A stretch of 63,959 bases of DNA from Parvularcula sp. (lineage in GTDB: Bacteria > Pseudomonadota > Alphaproteobacteria > Caulobacterales > Parvularculaceae): contig PAIP01000047.1 in the NCBI GenBank assembly GCA_002704915.1, forward strand, positions 1 to 63,959, written 5' to 3'. The notes under the pieces were generated by a model that was not told the origin of the DNA, ran no database searches, and saw only the letters and a list, made by a program, of their open reading frames with translations. Below are positions 51,781 through 60,377 of this stretch, piece after piece. The first letter of the stretch is position 1, and every line of letters starts with the position of its first letter. The translations under genes and the position numbers were made by a program.

Positions 51781-52305
51781 ATGGTGCATTTGCGGCCCGC
51801 GATCAAAGCTGACATCCCGCTGCTGAAGCGCTGGGATGAAAAGCCCCATGTGATCGCCGCTGGCGGCGACGACGGCTGGTATGACTGGGACAGGGAAATT
51901 CCCCGCAAGGCCGATTGGGGCGAACTCCTGATTGCGGAAGAAGGCGGCCGCCCTGTTGGTGTGATGGAGATCATCGATCCGGCGGCGGAGCCATCCCACT
52001 ATTGGGGCGAGATCGAAGAAAACCTGCGCGCGATCGATATCTGGATCGGCGAAGAGGAAGATCTTGGCCGGGGGCTCGGAACGCAAATGATGCGCGCTGC
52101 GCTTGACCGCTGTTTCGCCGATGAAAAGGTGCGGGCGGTGGTGATCGACCCGCTGGAATCGAATGCGCGGGCGAGACGGTTTTACGAACGGCTTGGCTTC
52201 AGGTTTGTCGAGCGCCGGGTTTTCGACGCGGATGAGTGCATCGTCTACTGCTTGACGCGCGCCGATTTCGAGGCAGTGCGGACTGGCGCTAAAGCGAAAG
52301 ACTGA
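51781..52305 (+). CDS. GNAT acetyltransferase (AAC(6')-like)
   Basis: This 174-residue protein has the GNAT fold with acetyl-CoA loop G-R-G-L-G-T-Q-M-M-R and the C-terminal A-R-R-F-Y-E-R-L-G-F. The sequence around V-V-I-D-P-L-E-S-N-A-R-A resembles aminoglycoside 6'-N-acetyltransferases and lysine/spermidine-type acetyltransferases. It starts one base after the MscS stop. Whether it acetylates drugs, polyamines or proteins is not known. Confidence 0.82.
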   Translation: MVHLRPAIKADIPLLKRWDEKPHVIAAGGDDGWYDWDREIPRKADWGELLIAEEGGRPVGVMEIIDPAAEPSHYWGEIEENLRAIDIWIGEEEDLGRGLGTQMMRAALDRCFADEKVRAVVIDPLESNARARRFYERLGFRFVERRVFDADECIVYCLTRADFEAVRTGAKAKD

Positions 52306-52966
52306 GCGTAATCGACAACACGTGGTTTGTCGCGTCGGGGCTGTTGGCCCTGTTGATGTGATTCAGCATATATCCGCCTTCGAGCGAAAGCGTTTCTGTT
52401 GCTTTGTAATTCACGCCGGCGAAGCTGCGGCTTTGATCGTATCCGCCCGAAGCGCCCCAGTCGGTGTCGTTGAAAGCGATGAAAGTTTCATTCCAGAGCA
52501 CGCCGGAAAAAGGCGTTTCCGCAAAGGGGCGCTTGAAACGAACCAATTGGCGCGCCCGCCAGCCGGTGTCGCCGCTGCCTTTAAAAAATCGTTGTTCAAG
52601 GCGCGTGCGGCCTGAGATCGAACCGCCGAACGCCTCGCCGATGGCATAGGTCGCCTGTTGCCAGAGACGGTTTTCCTCAGCATCCGCCGTATCCTGGCGG
52701 GAGACCACGCGGGCGTAGCCGGCCCATAGGGCGACATCGTCGTTCATGCGCCAGCCGATCCCCGGGCGGATGATGGAGACTCCGAGTTCGCCGGCGTCGT
52801 CGCGAAAGCGCGCATGACCGTCGAACCAGAGGAGGAAGCGGCCGTCCTCCTCGACCGGTCCGTTGGCGGCAAGCGCCGTCCAGACCTGGAAGTCGTCCGC
52901 CGCCGCCATGTTGAGGGGCGCAAAGGCGAGGGCCGCCGCGAGGATAAGCTGCGAGTGGATCTTCAC
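52289..52966 (-). CDS. DUF2490-type outer-membrane beta-barrel protein
   Basis: This 225-residue protein has a signal peptide (to M-A-A-A) and alternating strands with the DUF2490 pattern: W-T-A-L near the mature N-terminus, F-D-G-H-A-R-F, R-P-G-I-G-W-R, W-A-G-Y-A-R, R-L-E-Q-R-F. The C-terminus is S-L-S-L. It converges on the GNAT gene and overlaps it by 17 bases. The function of the family is unknown. Confidence 0.8.
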   Translation of the reverse strand: MKIHSQLILAAALAFAPLNMAAADDFQVWTALAANGPVEEDGRFLLWFDGHARFRDDAGELGVSIIRPGIGWRMNDDVALWAGYARVVSRQDTADAEENRLWQQATYAIGEAFGGSISGRTRLEQRFFKGSGDTGWRARQLVRFKRPFAETPFSGVLWNETFIAFNDTDWGASGGYDQSRSFAGVNYKATETLSLEGGYMLNHINRANSPDATNHVLSITLSLSL

Positions 52967-53083
52967 CTTGTTGTCTCTCCGTTTTTCTCGGGGTTCCCCT
53001 TACAGGTGAAAACACGACATAGAGGGCTGTCCGCCAATTTCAAGCGCAAGCGGTGGTGGGACGCTCAAAATGTGGAAGGCGTT

Positions 53084-53719
53084 ATGGAAACGGCTCAGAT
53101 ATTTGCGGCGCTCAATGTCATTGGGCTGTTCGTTTTCGCCATATCCGGGGCCCTGACGGCGCTTCGGAACGACATGGATGTGTTCGGCGTCGCCATGATC
53201 GCTTTCGTCACCGGCGTCGGCGGGGGGACCATCCGCGATGTCCTGCTGGGCTCATTTCCGGTCTGGTGGATCGCCGCGCCTTCGGCGGTGCTGATCTGTC
53301 TCGCAGGGGCTGCGGTGGCTATCGTCGCCCAGCCTCTTATCGACTCGCGCCTCAAGGCGCTGATCTGGGCCGACGCCATGGGGCTTTCGGTGTTTGCGGT
53401 GCTGGGGGCGCAGGCGGCGCTCGCGGCGGAGGCGCCGCTGGTGATCGCGATCTTCATGGGCGCGGTGACGGCGACCTTTGGCGGCGTCGTGCGCGATGTC
53501 TTGCTGAACGAGCCGCCACTGATCCTGAAGCAGGATATTTATGCGACGGCGGCCCTGATCGGCGCTGCGGTCTATACGGGTTTGCTCGCCATAGGTCTCG
53601 GCGAAAGTCCGGCGGCGGTGATCGCCGCGCTTTCGACTTTCGCCATTCGCGCTGCGGCGATCATTTTTAATATTCCGTCGCCGAAATTCGCGCGTCCGCG
53701 TAAGAGCGAGCTTCAGTGA
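53084..53719 (+). CDS. TRIC-family (UPF0126) membrane channel protein
   Basis: This 211-residue protein has seven helices and the internal duplication of trimeric intracellular cation channels: G-V-G-G-G-T-I-R-D-V-L-L-G and G-V-V-R-D-V-L-L-N are the repeated K/R-D motifs. ATG 53084 with GGAAGG upstream is used; the frame further up overlaps the DUF2490 gene and is a shadow. It probably forms a small cation channel in the inner membrane. Confidence 0.9.
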   Translation: METAQIFAALNVIGLFVFAISGALTALRNDMDVFGVAMIAFVTGVGGGTIRDVLLGSFPVWWIAAPSAVLICLAGAAVAIVAQPLIDSRLKALIWADAMGLSVFAVLGAQAALAAEAPLVIAIFMGAVTATFGGVVRDVLLNEPPLILKQDIYATAALIGAAVYTGLLAIGLGESPAAVIAALSTFAIRAAAIIFNIPSPKFARPRKSELQ

Positions 53720-53730
53720 CAGGTTAATCC

Positions 53731-53976
53731 TTACGCTTTCGCCTTGGACAGCATCGCGGCGATTTCGTCTTTGAGACGCATTCGTTGTTTGCGCAGCTCT
53801 TCTTCGCGGTCTTCGCTCGCCGCCTCGACTCGCGTTTCCAGCCGGTGAATCTCCCGGTTCACCTCATGATAGGCGTCGGCGAGCTTGGCGAAATGGGCGT
53901 CCTTGGTCTTCATCTCATGGATCAGCTCGGCCTGTTCGGGAAACTCTTCGGCAAGCTCATGCGGCGTGTGGGTCAT
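53731..53976 (-). CDS. YdcH/DUF465 family small protein
   Basis: This 81-residue all-helical protein has the DUF465 pattern: H-x-L-x-x-x-F-P near the N-terminus, D-A-H-F-A-K-L-A-D-A-Y-H-E-V-N-R-E-I, and a charged coiled-coil half ending K-D-E-I-A-A-M-L. The family is widespread in alphaproteobacteria with unknown function. AGGAGC precedes the ATG. It converges with the TRIC gene 11 bases away. Confidence 0.9.
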   Translation of the reverse strand: MTHTPHELAEEFPEQAELIHEMKTKDAHFAKLADAYHEVNREIHRLETRVEAASEDREEELRKQRMRLKDEIAAMLSKAKA

Positions 53977-54064
53977 CGGGTGAAGCTCCTTTCGTTAGAG
54001 CCTATTCTTGACGAGTAGCGGCGCCATTTCAATTGACGCCGCTCAAGTTCAAAGCATTTAGGCG

Positions 54065-54658
54065 CTAGGCGGCCCTGAGCTCCGCGGCTTCTTTGAGGGC
54101 GCCTGTCAGCGCGGCGTCATACTGCTCCGGCCCGAGCTTCAACCCTTCGGCAATGATGAATTCCGGATTGTCGATGCCGATAAAAGCCATCGCGCTGCGC
54201 AGATAGCTTTCCACATGTTCCGCCGATTCTGATGGCGAGCCGGGGCCGTAAAGGCCGCCGCGGGAAACGGCGATGATCACCCGCTTGCCGCCCGCCAGAC
54301 CTTCCGAGCCTTTGTCGGTGTAGCGAAACGTCTTGCCGGCAATCAGCACGCGGTCGATCCACGCCTTGAGCTGGCTTGGAATGGTGAAATTATACATTGG
54401 CGCCCCGATGACCACGATTTCGGCGGCGAGGAACTCTTCGAGGGTTTTCAGGCTTTCGGCCTGATCCGGGGAGGGCGTGTCTTCGCCGCCCGGCATATGG
54501 GCGAGGGTGAGATGCGGCAAAGGCTCGGCGGCGAGATCGCGATAGGCGACGTCGAGGCCGGGTATCCCGCTTTTGAGGCGTTTGACGATAGCGGCGGTGA
54601 GGGGCCGGCTGGCTGCGTTCTCGCCGAGAATGCTGGAATCGATATGGAGGAGTTTCAT
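54065..54658 (-). CDS. FMN-dependent NADH azoreductase
   Basis: This 197-residue flavodoxin-fold protein is of the AzoR/AcpD family: K-L-L-H-I-D-S-S-I at the N-terminus, P-M-Y-N-F-T-I-P-S-Q-L-K-A-W-I-D, and S-R-G-G-L-Y-G. ATG 54658 with AAAGGACC upstream is chosen; the open frame beyond it is antisense to hxlR. It reduces quinones or azo compounds with NADH and protects against electrophiles. Divergent from an HxlR regulator, which very likely controls it. Confidence 0.92.
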   Translation of the reverse strand: MKLLHIDSSILGENAASRPLTAAIVKRLKSGIPGLDVAYRDLAAEPLPHLTLAHMPGGEDTPSPDQAESLKTLEEFLAAEIVVIGAPMYNFTIPSQLKAWIDRVLIAGKTFRYTDKGSEGLAGGKRVIIAVSRGGLYGPGSPSESAEHVESYLRSAMAFIGIDNPEFIIAEGLKLGPEQYDAALTGALKEAAELRAA

Positions 54659-54751
54659 GGGGAGGTCCTTTAGGTCTTGAAAACTGATAGGTCTGGAAAA
54701 CTGACCTGGACTACTTATGTGAGTATCTGCTAGGCGCAAGAGCGCACAAGG

Positions 54752-55147
54752 ATGGGACCAGGTCACACTTATATGACCGCCGAGGCCGATGACCTTTTTC
54801 ACGAAGACTGCCCGAAGGTGAGCCGGGTGCTCGCCCGGCTTGGCGACAAATGGACCGTTCTGATTGTCGTCCTGCTGCGCGAGCGGGCGTTCCGCTTTAA
54901 TGAAATCAAGCGCGCGGTGAGCGGCATCTCCCAGCAGATGCTGACACGAACCCTGCGTAATCTTGAGCGGGACGGTCTGGTCAGCCGGACGATTTATCCC
55001 ACCAGTCCGCCTCAGGTTGAATATGCGCTGACCGAGCTCGGCCGGTCGCTGAGCAGGCCTGTGCTTGCGCTGGGAGAGTGGGCGAAGGCCAATCTTCACG
55101 CCATTGATGAGGCGCAGGCCCGCTTCGATCGCGAAAACGGGAAGTGA
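54752..55147 (+). CDS. HxlR-family transcriptional regulator
   Basis: This is a 131-residue winged-helix protein with the HxlR pattern: a conserved C-P (H-E-D-C-P-K-V) then G-D-K-W-T-V-L-I-V, F-N-E-I-K-R, I-S-Q-Q-M-L-T-R-T-L-R-N-L-E-R-D-G-L-V-S-R. The N-terminal Cys is used in related proteins to sense quinones, diamide or aldehydes. The 93-base gap to the azoreductase gene holds the divergent promoters. Start may be ATG 54752 or ATG 54773. Confidence 0.92.
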   Translation: MGPGHTYMTAEADDLFHEDCPKVSRVLARLGDKWTVLIVVLLRERAFRFNEIKRAVSGISQQMLTRTLRNLERDGLVSRTIYPTSPPQVEYALTELGRSLSRPVLALGEWAKANLHAIDEAQARFDRENGK

Positions 55148-55250
55148 TTATCGATGCTCCGGGGTGAACAGGCTGTATCGGAAAGCCGGAGAAAAAGTTG
55201 AAAACAATACATTGTATTCCCGGAGTGATGGAGTATTTTCTCGACTCGGC

Positions 55251-55324
55251 GCGGGTATAGCTCAGTGGTAGAGCCGCAGCCTTCCAAGCTGAAGATGCGG
55301 GTTCGATTCCCGCTACCCGCTCCA
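55251..55324 (+). tRNA. tRNA-Gly (anticodon TCC)
   Basis: Acceptor arms GCGGGTA and TACCCGC pair fully; D arm GCTC/GAGC, anticodon loop CTTCCAA (anticodon TCC at 55283-55285) and T arm GCGGG-TTCGATT-CCCGC are intact, and CCA is encoded at 55322-55324. An integrase gene lies 150 bases downstream, so the 3' end of this tRNA is the likely attachment site. Confidence 0.97.
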
Positions 55325-55474
55325 AAACACCCTTCCAAGAAGACCTAAGACGACCGGGGAGGGCCGCTTAACCCACGGAAATTAAAAGGCTTTTCTTTCG
55401 ATTCAAAACGAGAGAGGATTCAGGCGACCGATAGCAACCGAACCGTGAAAGGCGCGTTTAGGCGCACGGAGCCA

Positions 55475-56662
55475 ATGCCAAGAGTCGTCCACAATCAACT
55501 TAGCGTCGCCAAAATTCGAGCACTGAAAAATCCGGGCAGGCACGTCGATGGAAACGGGCTTTATCTGCGCGTTGATATGACGGGTAACAAGGCTTGGTTC
55601 TTACGCGCGACAATCGCCCATCGTCGGAGGGAATTGCGCCTTGGGTATTGGCCAGAAGTTTCTCTTGGTGATGCCCGTCGGGAGCGAGATTCTATCCTTC
55701 ATCGGGTGAAGATGGGCGAAAACCCATTTGCCGAAGCTGAGGCGAAGAAAGAAGCCGTCAAGCAAACCGCAACAACCTTGGAAGAATACACGCGTACACA
55801 TTTCGAGCGGATCAAAAATCGTATCTCTACAGAGAAGGATCGCAAGGCATGGCTTTCCTCAATGGAGAGGTACGTTTTTGCGAAGATCGGTAAACGGCCA
55901 CTGGTTGAGATTAACACTGATGACATTGTGAAAGTCCTTGAGCCGATTTGGACAAAGAAGGCCTACACGGCCAATGATTTGAAACAACGCTTGTCGGGCG
56001 TCTTCAGGTCGGCAATGGCTGTCGGGAAGCATCCCGGACCCAACCCAACTGAAACAGTGTTGGATGCACTTGGCTCAAACGCACATAGGAAGAAGCACCG
56101 GCCCGCGCTTCCTTGGAAAGACGTACCCTCATTCTACAAAGGGCTGGGCGACCTTCCGATGGATGACATTTCTCGTTCTGGGTTCCGGTTTATGATTTTG
56201 ACGGCTGCTCGGCCGGGAGAAGTGCGGAACGCCGAATGGTCAGAAATAAACTGGAAGGAACGTCTCTGGGAAATTCCGGCTGAGAAAATGAAAATGCGCC
56301 GTCCGCATCGTGTCCCATTGTCTCAACAGGCGCTCGCGCTTTTGCGTGAGGTGAAGAAGACGTCTGGTCGCGGAAACCTCATCTTCCCGAGTCCACGTGG
56401 TGACAAACCATACAGCGACATGGTTTTTACGAAGGCCATTGAGCGCTTAGATTTGAAAGGGCAGGTGACGGCGCACGGCTTCCGAAGCAGCTTCCGCGAC
56501 TGGGCCGCCGAGACGCGCAAGTTTGAACGCGACGCAATGGAGCGCGCGCTCGCGCATGAACCTAAGTCGGCGGTCGAAGCTGCATACTTCCGTACCGACT
56601 TACTCGACGCCCGACGTCCCATGATGGTTGATTGGGCAGCTTTCGTGACCAAGCGTCAGTGA
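55475..56662 (+). CDS. P4-type tyrosine integrase
   Basis: This 395-residue site-specific recombinase has an N-terminal DUF4102 arm-binding domain (about 1-95), a core-binding domain (about 105-190) and a catalytic domain. Catalytic Arg is in A-A-R-P-G-E-V-R, the H-x-x-R box is H-G-F-R-S-S-F-R-D-W and the nucleophile Tyr is in V-E-A-A-Y-F-R-T-D. ATG 55475 with CGGAG upstream is used; a GTG 10 codons earlier has no site. It inserts the element at the adjacent tRNA-Gly. Confidence 0.95.
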   Translation: MPRVVHNQLSVAKIRALKNPGRHVDGNGLYLRVDMTGNKAWFLRATIAHRRRELRLGYWPEVSLGDARRERDSILHRVKMGENPFAEAEAKKEAVKQTATTLEEYTRTHFERIKNRISTEKDRKAWLSSMERYVFAKIGKRPLVEINTDDIVKVLEPIWTKKAYTANDLKQRLSGVFRSAMAVGKHPGPNPTETVLDALGSNAHRKKHRPALPWKDVPSFYKGLGDLPMDDISRSGFRFMILTAARPGEVRNAEWSEINWKERLWEIPAEKMKMRRPHRVPLSQQALALLREVKKTSGRGNLIFPSPRGDKPYSDMVFTKAIERLDLKGQVTAHGFRSSFRDWAAETRKFERDAMERALAHEPKSAVEAAYFRTDLLDARRPMMVDWAAFVTKRQ

Positions 56663-56905
56663 ACTGATGTACAATTATGAAGTTTCTTGGGCCGGAGGGT
56701 TTCCAAGGCAACCGAAAGAAGCTTTAATGACTCCAGAAAGAGTGCTTTAACGCTGTTCGGGGCCTCTGCTAATACAGCAAGCGACCGGCGACGCGGAAAT
56801 AAAACACAGGTCTTGGGCAGTCAGACCTACCAAAAAAGGCCCAGCACGATCTTCAAAAAACTTAACCCAGTTGGCCCTGAAAAATGGGAACAGGAGATCT
56901 GTGCC

Positions 56906-57196
56906 ATGACTACTCAACAAATGCTTATCGACGGTCGCCCAATTCACGGCGATGACCTATTGACCAAACAGGAAGTGCTACGGTTTCTAAGCATTTCTAG
57001 CACGACCCTATATTCCGGAATCGCGAATGGGATTTATCCTAAACCGGTCAAGGTGGGTCTACGCCGGTCCGCTTGGCGCGGCTGCGATATCATCAAACTC
57101 AAGCAGATTATTTTCAGCGGTAAGGCGCTTGAAAAGAACTGCTGGGTTGATGCGCAAACAAGCGACTTGAAACCCGCCGAACCTTCGGCTGCCTGA
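56906..57196 (+). CDS. AlpA-family excisionase/regulator
   Basis: This 96-residue protein has the AlpA helix-turn-helix: L-L-T-K-Q-E-V-L-R-F-L-S-I-S-S-T-T-L-Y, then Y-P-K-P-V-K-V-G-L-R-R-S-A-W-R. AlpA proteins bind near the attachment site and switch on excision or integrase expression. ATG 56906 with AGGAG upstream is chosen; the frame 73 codons longer is open but lacks a ribosome site. The 56663-56905 gap otherwise holds no gene. Confidence 0.9.
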   Translation: MTTQQMLIDGRPIHGDDLLTKQEVLRFLSISSTTLYSGIANGIYPKPVKVGLRRSAWRGCDIIKLKQIIFSGKALEKNCWVDAQTSDLKPAEPSAA

Positions 57197-57197
57197 A

Positions 57198-57232
57198 CAA
57201 AAAACCCACCCCGGCGAGGCGCTGGGATGGGT
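57198..57232 (-). terminator. Hairpin after alpA with T-run on the minus strand
   Basis: AACCCACCC and GGGATGGGTT are near-perfect arms around a G/C-rich loop; on the minus strand the stem is followed by a T-run, as in a rho-independent terminator. No minus-strand gene is seen to need it, so it may be bidirectional or a relic. The rest of 57197-57387 carries no gene. Confidence 0.4.
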
Positions 57233-57387
57233 TGAAGGGGCAGCAACTGACGGGTTGCGCTGGAACAGCCAAAATGAGGTCGTGTGCCGACTGTTCTGGT
57301 CCTCCTTTAAGCCGTTTTTGCCCCTCTTCGCTACAAAAAATCCCCATACGGATCGGTGCTGTTACGCGCCGCATAAAGGATTCCGAA

Positions 57388-59811
57388 ATGACAAAAGCCG
57401 CAACTGACACAAATGTAAACGCCAATCCGGGCGAAGAGTCGAAGGTCCATTCTGGACGCTCAATAGACGACAAAAAGAAAATAAAAGGCATCGACGAATT
57501 ATCATCTGTCAAAAAATATTTATCTCGCATTGGTGCGGAGGCTCGTGGCCTAAAAAGCGCAGTCGTAACAGAAACGGTTGGTAACAAATACTGGCGCGAA
57601 GTTGCCACAATCAAGTTTGATGAGAACGGTGAGATCGGATGTGACAAAAACGGAAAGAGGAAGAAGAATTCAGTCGTAAAAATCTATTCGGGTGAGGGTG
57701 GTGAATCAGACTTTGAGCCGACACAAGATGAAGAAGCTGCTATTCACGAGGAACTGAAGCAGGTTGATTGGCCAACACTCCTGCCAGTCAAGAACATAAG
57801 CAATCCTCCGCCAGCAGTGAAAAAAGCAGGCGAAGGGAATGTTTTCGAGTTCCGCGATGAAAACGGCATGATAACCATGCTCCAAGTGCGCATGGAACAA
57901 GATGCGCCGGACGGCGGCAGGGAAAAGGTCTACATCCCATACACCTACTGGTCGGACAATGAATGGCGCTGCGCGGAGCCTGATGGTCCTCTGCCGCTGT
58001 TCAATGCGCACAAGCTCAAGAATGCTGCCCTGATTTACGTTCATGAAGGCGCGCGCACGGCGGACGTCATGCAGAAGATGGTTGAAGCCATGACGCGTCA
58101 GGACCGAGAGGCGTTGGGCGCGCACCCTTGGAATAAACAGATGGCTGCGGGTGTTCATGTCGGATGGATCGGCGGCGCAATGAATGCGCACCGCACCGAC
58201 TGGTCGCCCATCAATCGCTCATCGGCGCAGAAAGTGATCATTGTAGCAGACAATGATGACCCGGGTCGGCAGGCACCCGGAACAATCGCGGAATTGATAC
58301 GTAAACCTGCGTTAATGTTGCAGCCGACTGCTTCATTCCCTCAGGGTTGGGATATGGCTGATCCTTGGCCAGAAACGATGTTTGCGCCAGCGCTATCTGG
58401 AAATGAAGGAGAGTACGTTTATGTCGGGCCAGCACTGGAGCAAATGCTTGTTCCCATCACCTGGGCTACCGACCGCGTGCAAGGTGCTTCAGGGAGGCCA
58501 GCCTATCGTCTTCGCCAGCATTATAAAAACTCTGTCGTACATATAACAGCTTCCGATCATTTCATAAGCGAAGAACAACCGGACAAGATCATGTCGCGCG
58601 GTGAATTCGACAGAGAGATGGCTGCGCGATCACACACGTCGAATTTGTCCAAGATTGTCGAGAGAGAGTTCAACGGGCGCACCTGCTCGATTGCTTATGA
58701 GCCGGGGCGGCCAACCGGCATTATTGAGCAGGACGGGGGCATGGCGATGAATACCTTTCGCGGCACCTCAATCAAGCCACAACAGGGCGATGTCCAGCCA
58801 TTCCTCGAATACATGGCCTACATGTTCCCGAACGAGGCTGAATATGAAGAAGTGCTTCGCTGGTGTGCAACGCTGATAGGCCGCCCGCATATTCGAATGG
58901 CGTATGCGCTGCTTCTAATTTCGAAAACGCAAGGCATAGGCAAGACGACGCTCGCTGAACAAATTTTGCGCCCGTTGGTCGGACCGCATAACTGCTCAGT
59001 CGTGACCGATACGCAACTAGTGGACAGTCAGTTCAATGCATGGCTTGGGAGCAAGCGACTTATAATCGTGAATGAGATTTACTCCGGGCAGGGTTGGAAA
59101 GCCTATCACAAAAGCAAGACCATCATCACGGATGAATTCATTGAGGTGAACCAAAAGCACGAAAAGCCATACACGGTTAGAAACTACGCCCACGTATTTG
59201 CTTGTTCGAATTCAGATCGCGCCATTCGTATGGCGGAAGAAGACCGGCGTTGGTTTATTCCAACTGTTGCGGAAAGCAAATGGCCTCGCGAGAAATTTTC
59301 AAAGCTACGAAAATTTCTAGAGCGAGGCGGTTTAGGCCACATATTGCATTGGGCGCAGAATTTTGAATCGTTGTCTGACTTGCAATACGTTGCGCCCGGT
59401 GCGTCTGCGCCTATGACCGAAAGAAAGCAGCGGATGATCGAGGAAAGTCGCTCGCCGATGGTTAACTTGGCGGTTGAGTTGGCTGAAGCTGTTTCCGACC
59501 CTGAGGGAGAATTTGCACATCAGCCGGTCGCCTTAGTCGGTGCGCACATTATGGATTGGCTAAAGAACCACCCTGAGAACGACGCTAAAGGACGCGGCAC
59601 CGTTCGGAATGACGAAGTATCAATTGCGATGGCGAGTGTAGGGATGGGGCGTTTCGGCGATAGGCCCAAATGGGAAAAGCGGCGAACTTTCATTCTGATG
59701 AATCCGGCGCTCGCTGAAAAGGTATCCTGTGCGCAGACCACTACAGAGCAACGGAAAATCATGGAGGAATTTGTCCGGGCACCTCATGAAATTCTGCCTA
59801 ACCCGCTTTGA
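57388..59811 (+). CDS. Primase-helicase with TOPRIM-like and DUF5906 domains
   Basis: This 807-residue replication protein has an N-terminal region, a TOPRIM-like domain (Glu in Y-V-H-E-G-A near residue 217; D-x-D in V-A-D-N-D-D-P-G-R near 287), and a C-terminal superfamily 3-like helicase of the DUF5906 group: Walker A T-Q-G-I-G-K-T-T near residue 515, Walker B L-I-I-V-N-E near 558. This is the P4 alpha/phage-plasmid primase layout; it allows autonomous replication of the element. ATG 57388 with AAGGATT upstream is used; the earlier open frame lacks conservation. Confidence 0.9.
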   Translation: MTKAATDTNVNANPGEESKVHSGRSIDDKKKIKGIDELSSVKKYLSRIGAEARGLKSAVVTETVGNKYWREVATIKFDENGEIGCDKNGKRKKNSVVKIYSGEGGESDFEPTQDEEAAIHEELKQVDWPTLLPVKNISNPPPAVKKAGEGNVFEFRDENGMITMLQVRMEQDAPDGGREKVYIPYTYWSDNEWRCAEPDGPLPLFNAHKLKNAALIYVHEGARTADVMQKMVEAMTRQDREALGAHPWNKQMAAGVHVGWIGGAMNAHRTDWSPINRSSAQKVIIVADNDDPGRQAPGTIAELIRKPALMLQPTASFPQGWDMADPWPETMFAPALSGNEGEYVYVGPALEQMLVPITWATDRVQGASGRPAYRLRQHYKNSVVHITASDHFISEEQPDKIMSRGEFDREMAARSHTSNLSKIVEREFNGRTCSIAYEPGRPTGIIEQDGGMAMNTFRGTSIKPQQGDVQPFLEYMAYMFPNEAEYEEVLRWCATLIGRPHIRMAYALLLISKTQGIGKTTLAEQILRPLVGPHNCSVVTDTQLVDSQFNAWLGSKRLIIVNEIYSGQGWKAYHKSKTIITDEFIEVNQKHEKPYTVRNYAHVFACSNSDRAIRMAEEDRRWFIPTVAESKWPREKFSKLRKFLERGGLGHILHWAQNFESLSDLQYVAPGASAPMTERKQRMIEESRSPMVNLAVELAEAVSDPEGEFAHQPVALVGAHIMDWLKNHPENDAKGRGTVRNDEVSIAMASVGMGRFGDRPKWEKRRTFILMNPALAEKVSCAQTTTEQRKIMEEFVRAPHEILPNPL

Positions 59812-59814
59812 AGC

Positions 59815-59942
59815 GTGGGGACCGGGACCGACTGAAATCGCCTTTTTCCGATTGGAGATTAAAAAAAGAAAGAGACGAAGAAAGAGGGAATAAAAAGAAG
59901 AGAAGGTCGGATTTAGGTATTCCGGCCGGTCCCGGTCCCCAC
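59815..59942. repeat. Perfect 16-bp inverted repeat flanking a purine-rich tract (possible origin)
   Basis: GTGGGGACCGGGACCG (59815-59830) is matched exactly by its reverse complement at 59927-59942, with 96 bases between. The middle is strongly purine-rich on the plus strand (AAAAAAAGAAAGAGACG and similar). Each arm holds a tandem GGGACC. It fills the gap between the primase-helicase gene and the next gene. A replication origin recognised by the upstream protein, or a large regulatory hairpin, is possible. Confidence 0.6.
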
Positions 59943-59966
59943 AGGTAATATCGAGAAGGACCAACT

Positions 59967-60293
59967 ATGACGAAAATCACCTGTCCCTGCTGCAAAGGCT
60001 CCGGCCTAGTAAGCGAGCCAGCGGCAAGAAGGCGCCAAACCGAGGCGCTCGTGACCAAAGCCGAGGCGCTGGGCATTTCGCCCACGCCCAGCATTATGCT
60101 CGCTCTGGACGATCCTGACGGCCTATACGTCTGCCGTGCAGATGCGGCGGGCCTTTTGGGCGTTGCACCTGACACCATGCGCACCAAAGCCAAAAATTTC
60201 GACCCGCCATTTTTCCCGCGTGGACGTGACACTTGGTACAGCCTCGCTGATCTCGCCGACCACCTGATACGGCAATCGTCGAATGTCGCGTGA
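59967..60293 (+). CDS. Small Cys-knuckle, helix-turn-helix-like protein
   Basis: This 108-residue protein opens with C-P-C-C-K-G-S-G, a single C-x-x-C-x-G-x-G zinc knuckle as in DnaJ, followed by a helical region and a C-terminal part (A-D-A-A-G-L-L-G-V-A-P-D-T-M-R and W-Y-S-L-A-D-L-A-D-H-L) that looks like a MerR/AlpA-like helix-turn-helix with strand. It is probably a regulator of the capsid gene that follows 78 bases downstream. AGAAGGA precedes the ATG. Confidence 0.7.
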   Translation: MTKITCPCCKGSGLVSEPAARRRQTEALVTKAEALGISPTPSIMLALDDPDGLYVCRADAAGLLGVAPDTMRTKAKNFDPPFFPRGRDTWYSLADLADHLIRQSSNVA

Positions 60294-60329
60294 CTTGGCG
60301 TTTCCAACTGACGGCCAACGAGAGAACCT

Positions 60330-60377
60330 CAGTGCAATGACCAGTTCACTCTAAGCAAAGGACACATTGCAGTGAAC
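60330..60377 (+). promoter_or_regulatory. Competing hairpins over the capsid gene start
   Basis: TGCAATG (60333-60339) can pair with CATTGCA (60365-60371), and GTTCACT (60344-60350) with AGTGAAC (60371-60377), which includes the GTG start codon. The two pairings cross, so they are alternatives or a pseudoknot; the AAAGGA ribosome site lies in the loop of both. This could control capsid translation. Confidence 0.35.

Noticed and set aside
53977-54064. AGCGGCG/CGCCGCT hairpin as terminator of the azoreductase gene
   Set aside because: Seven-bp stem with a long loop and no T-run; not strong enough to list as a terminator.
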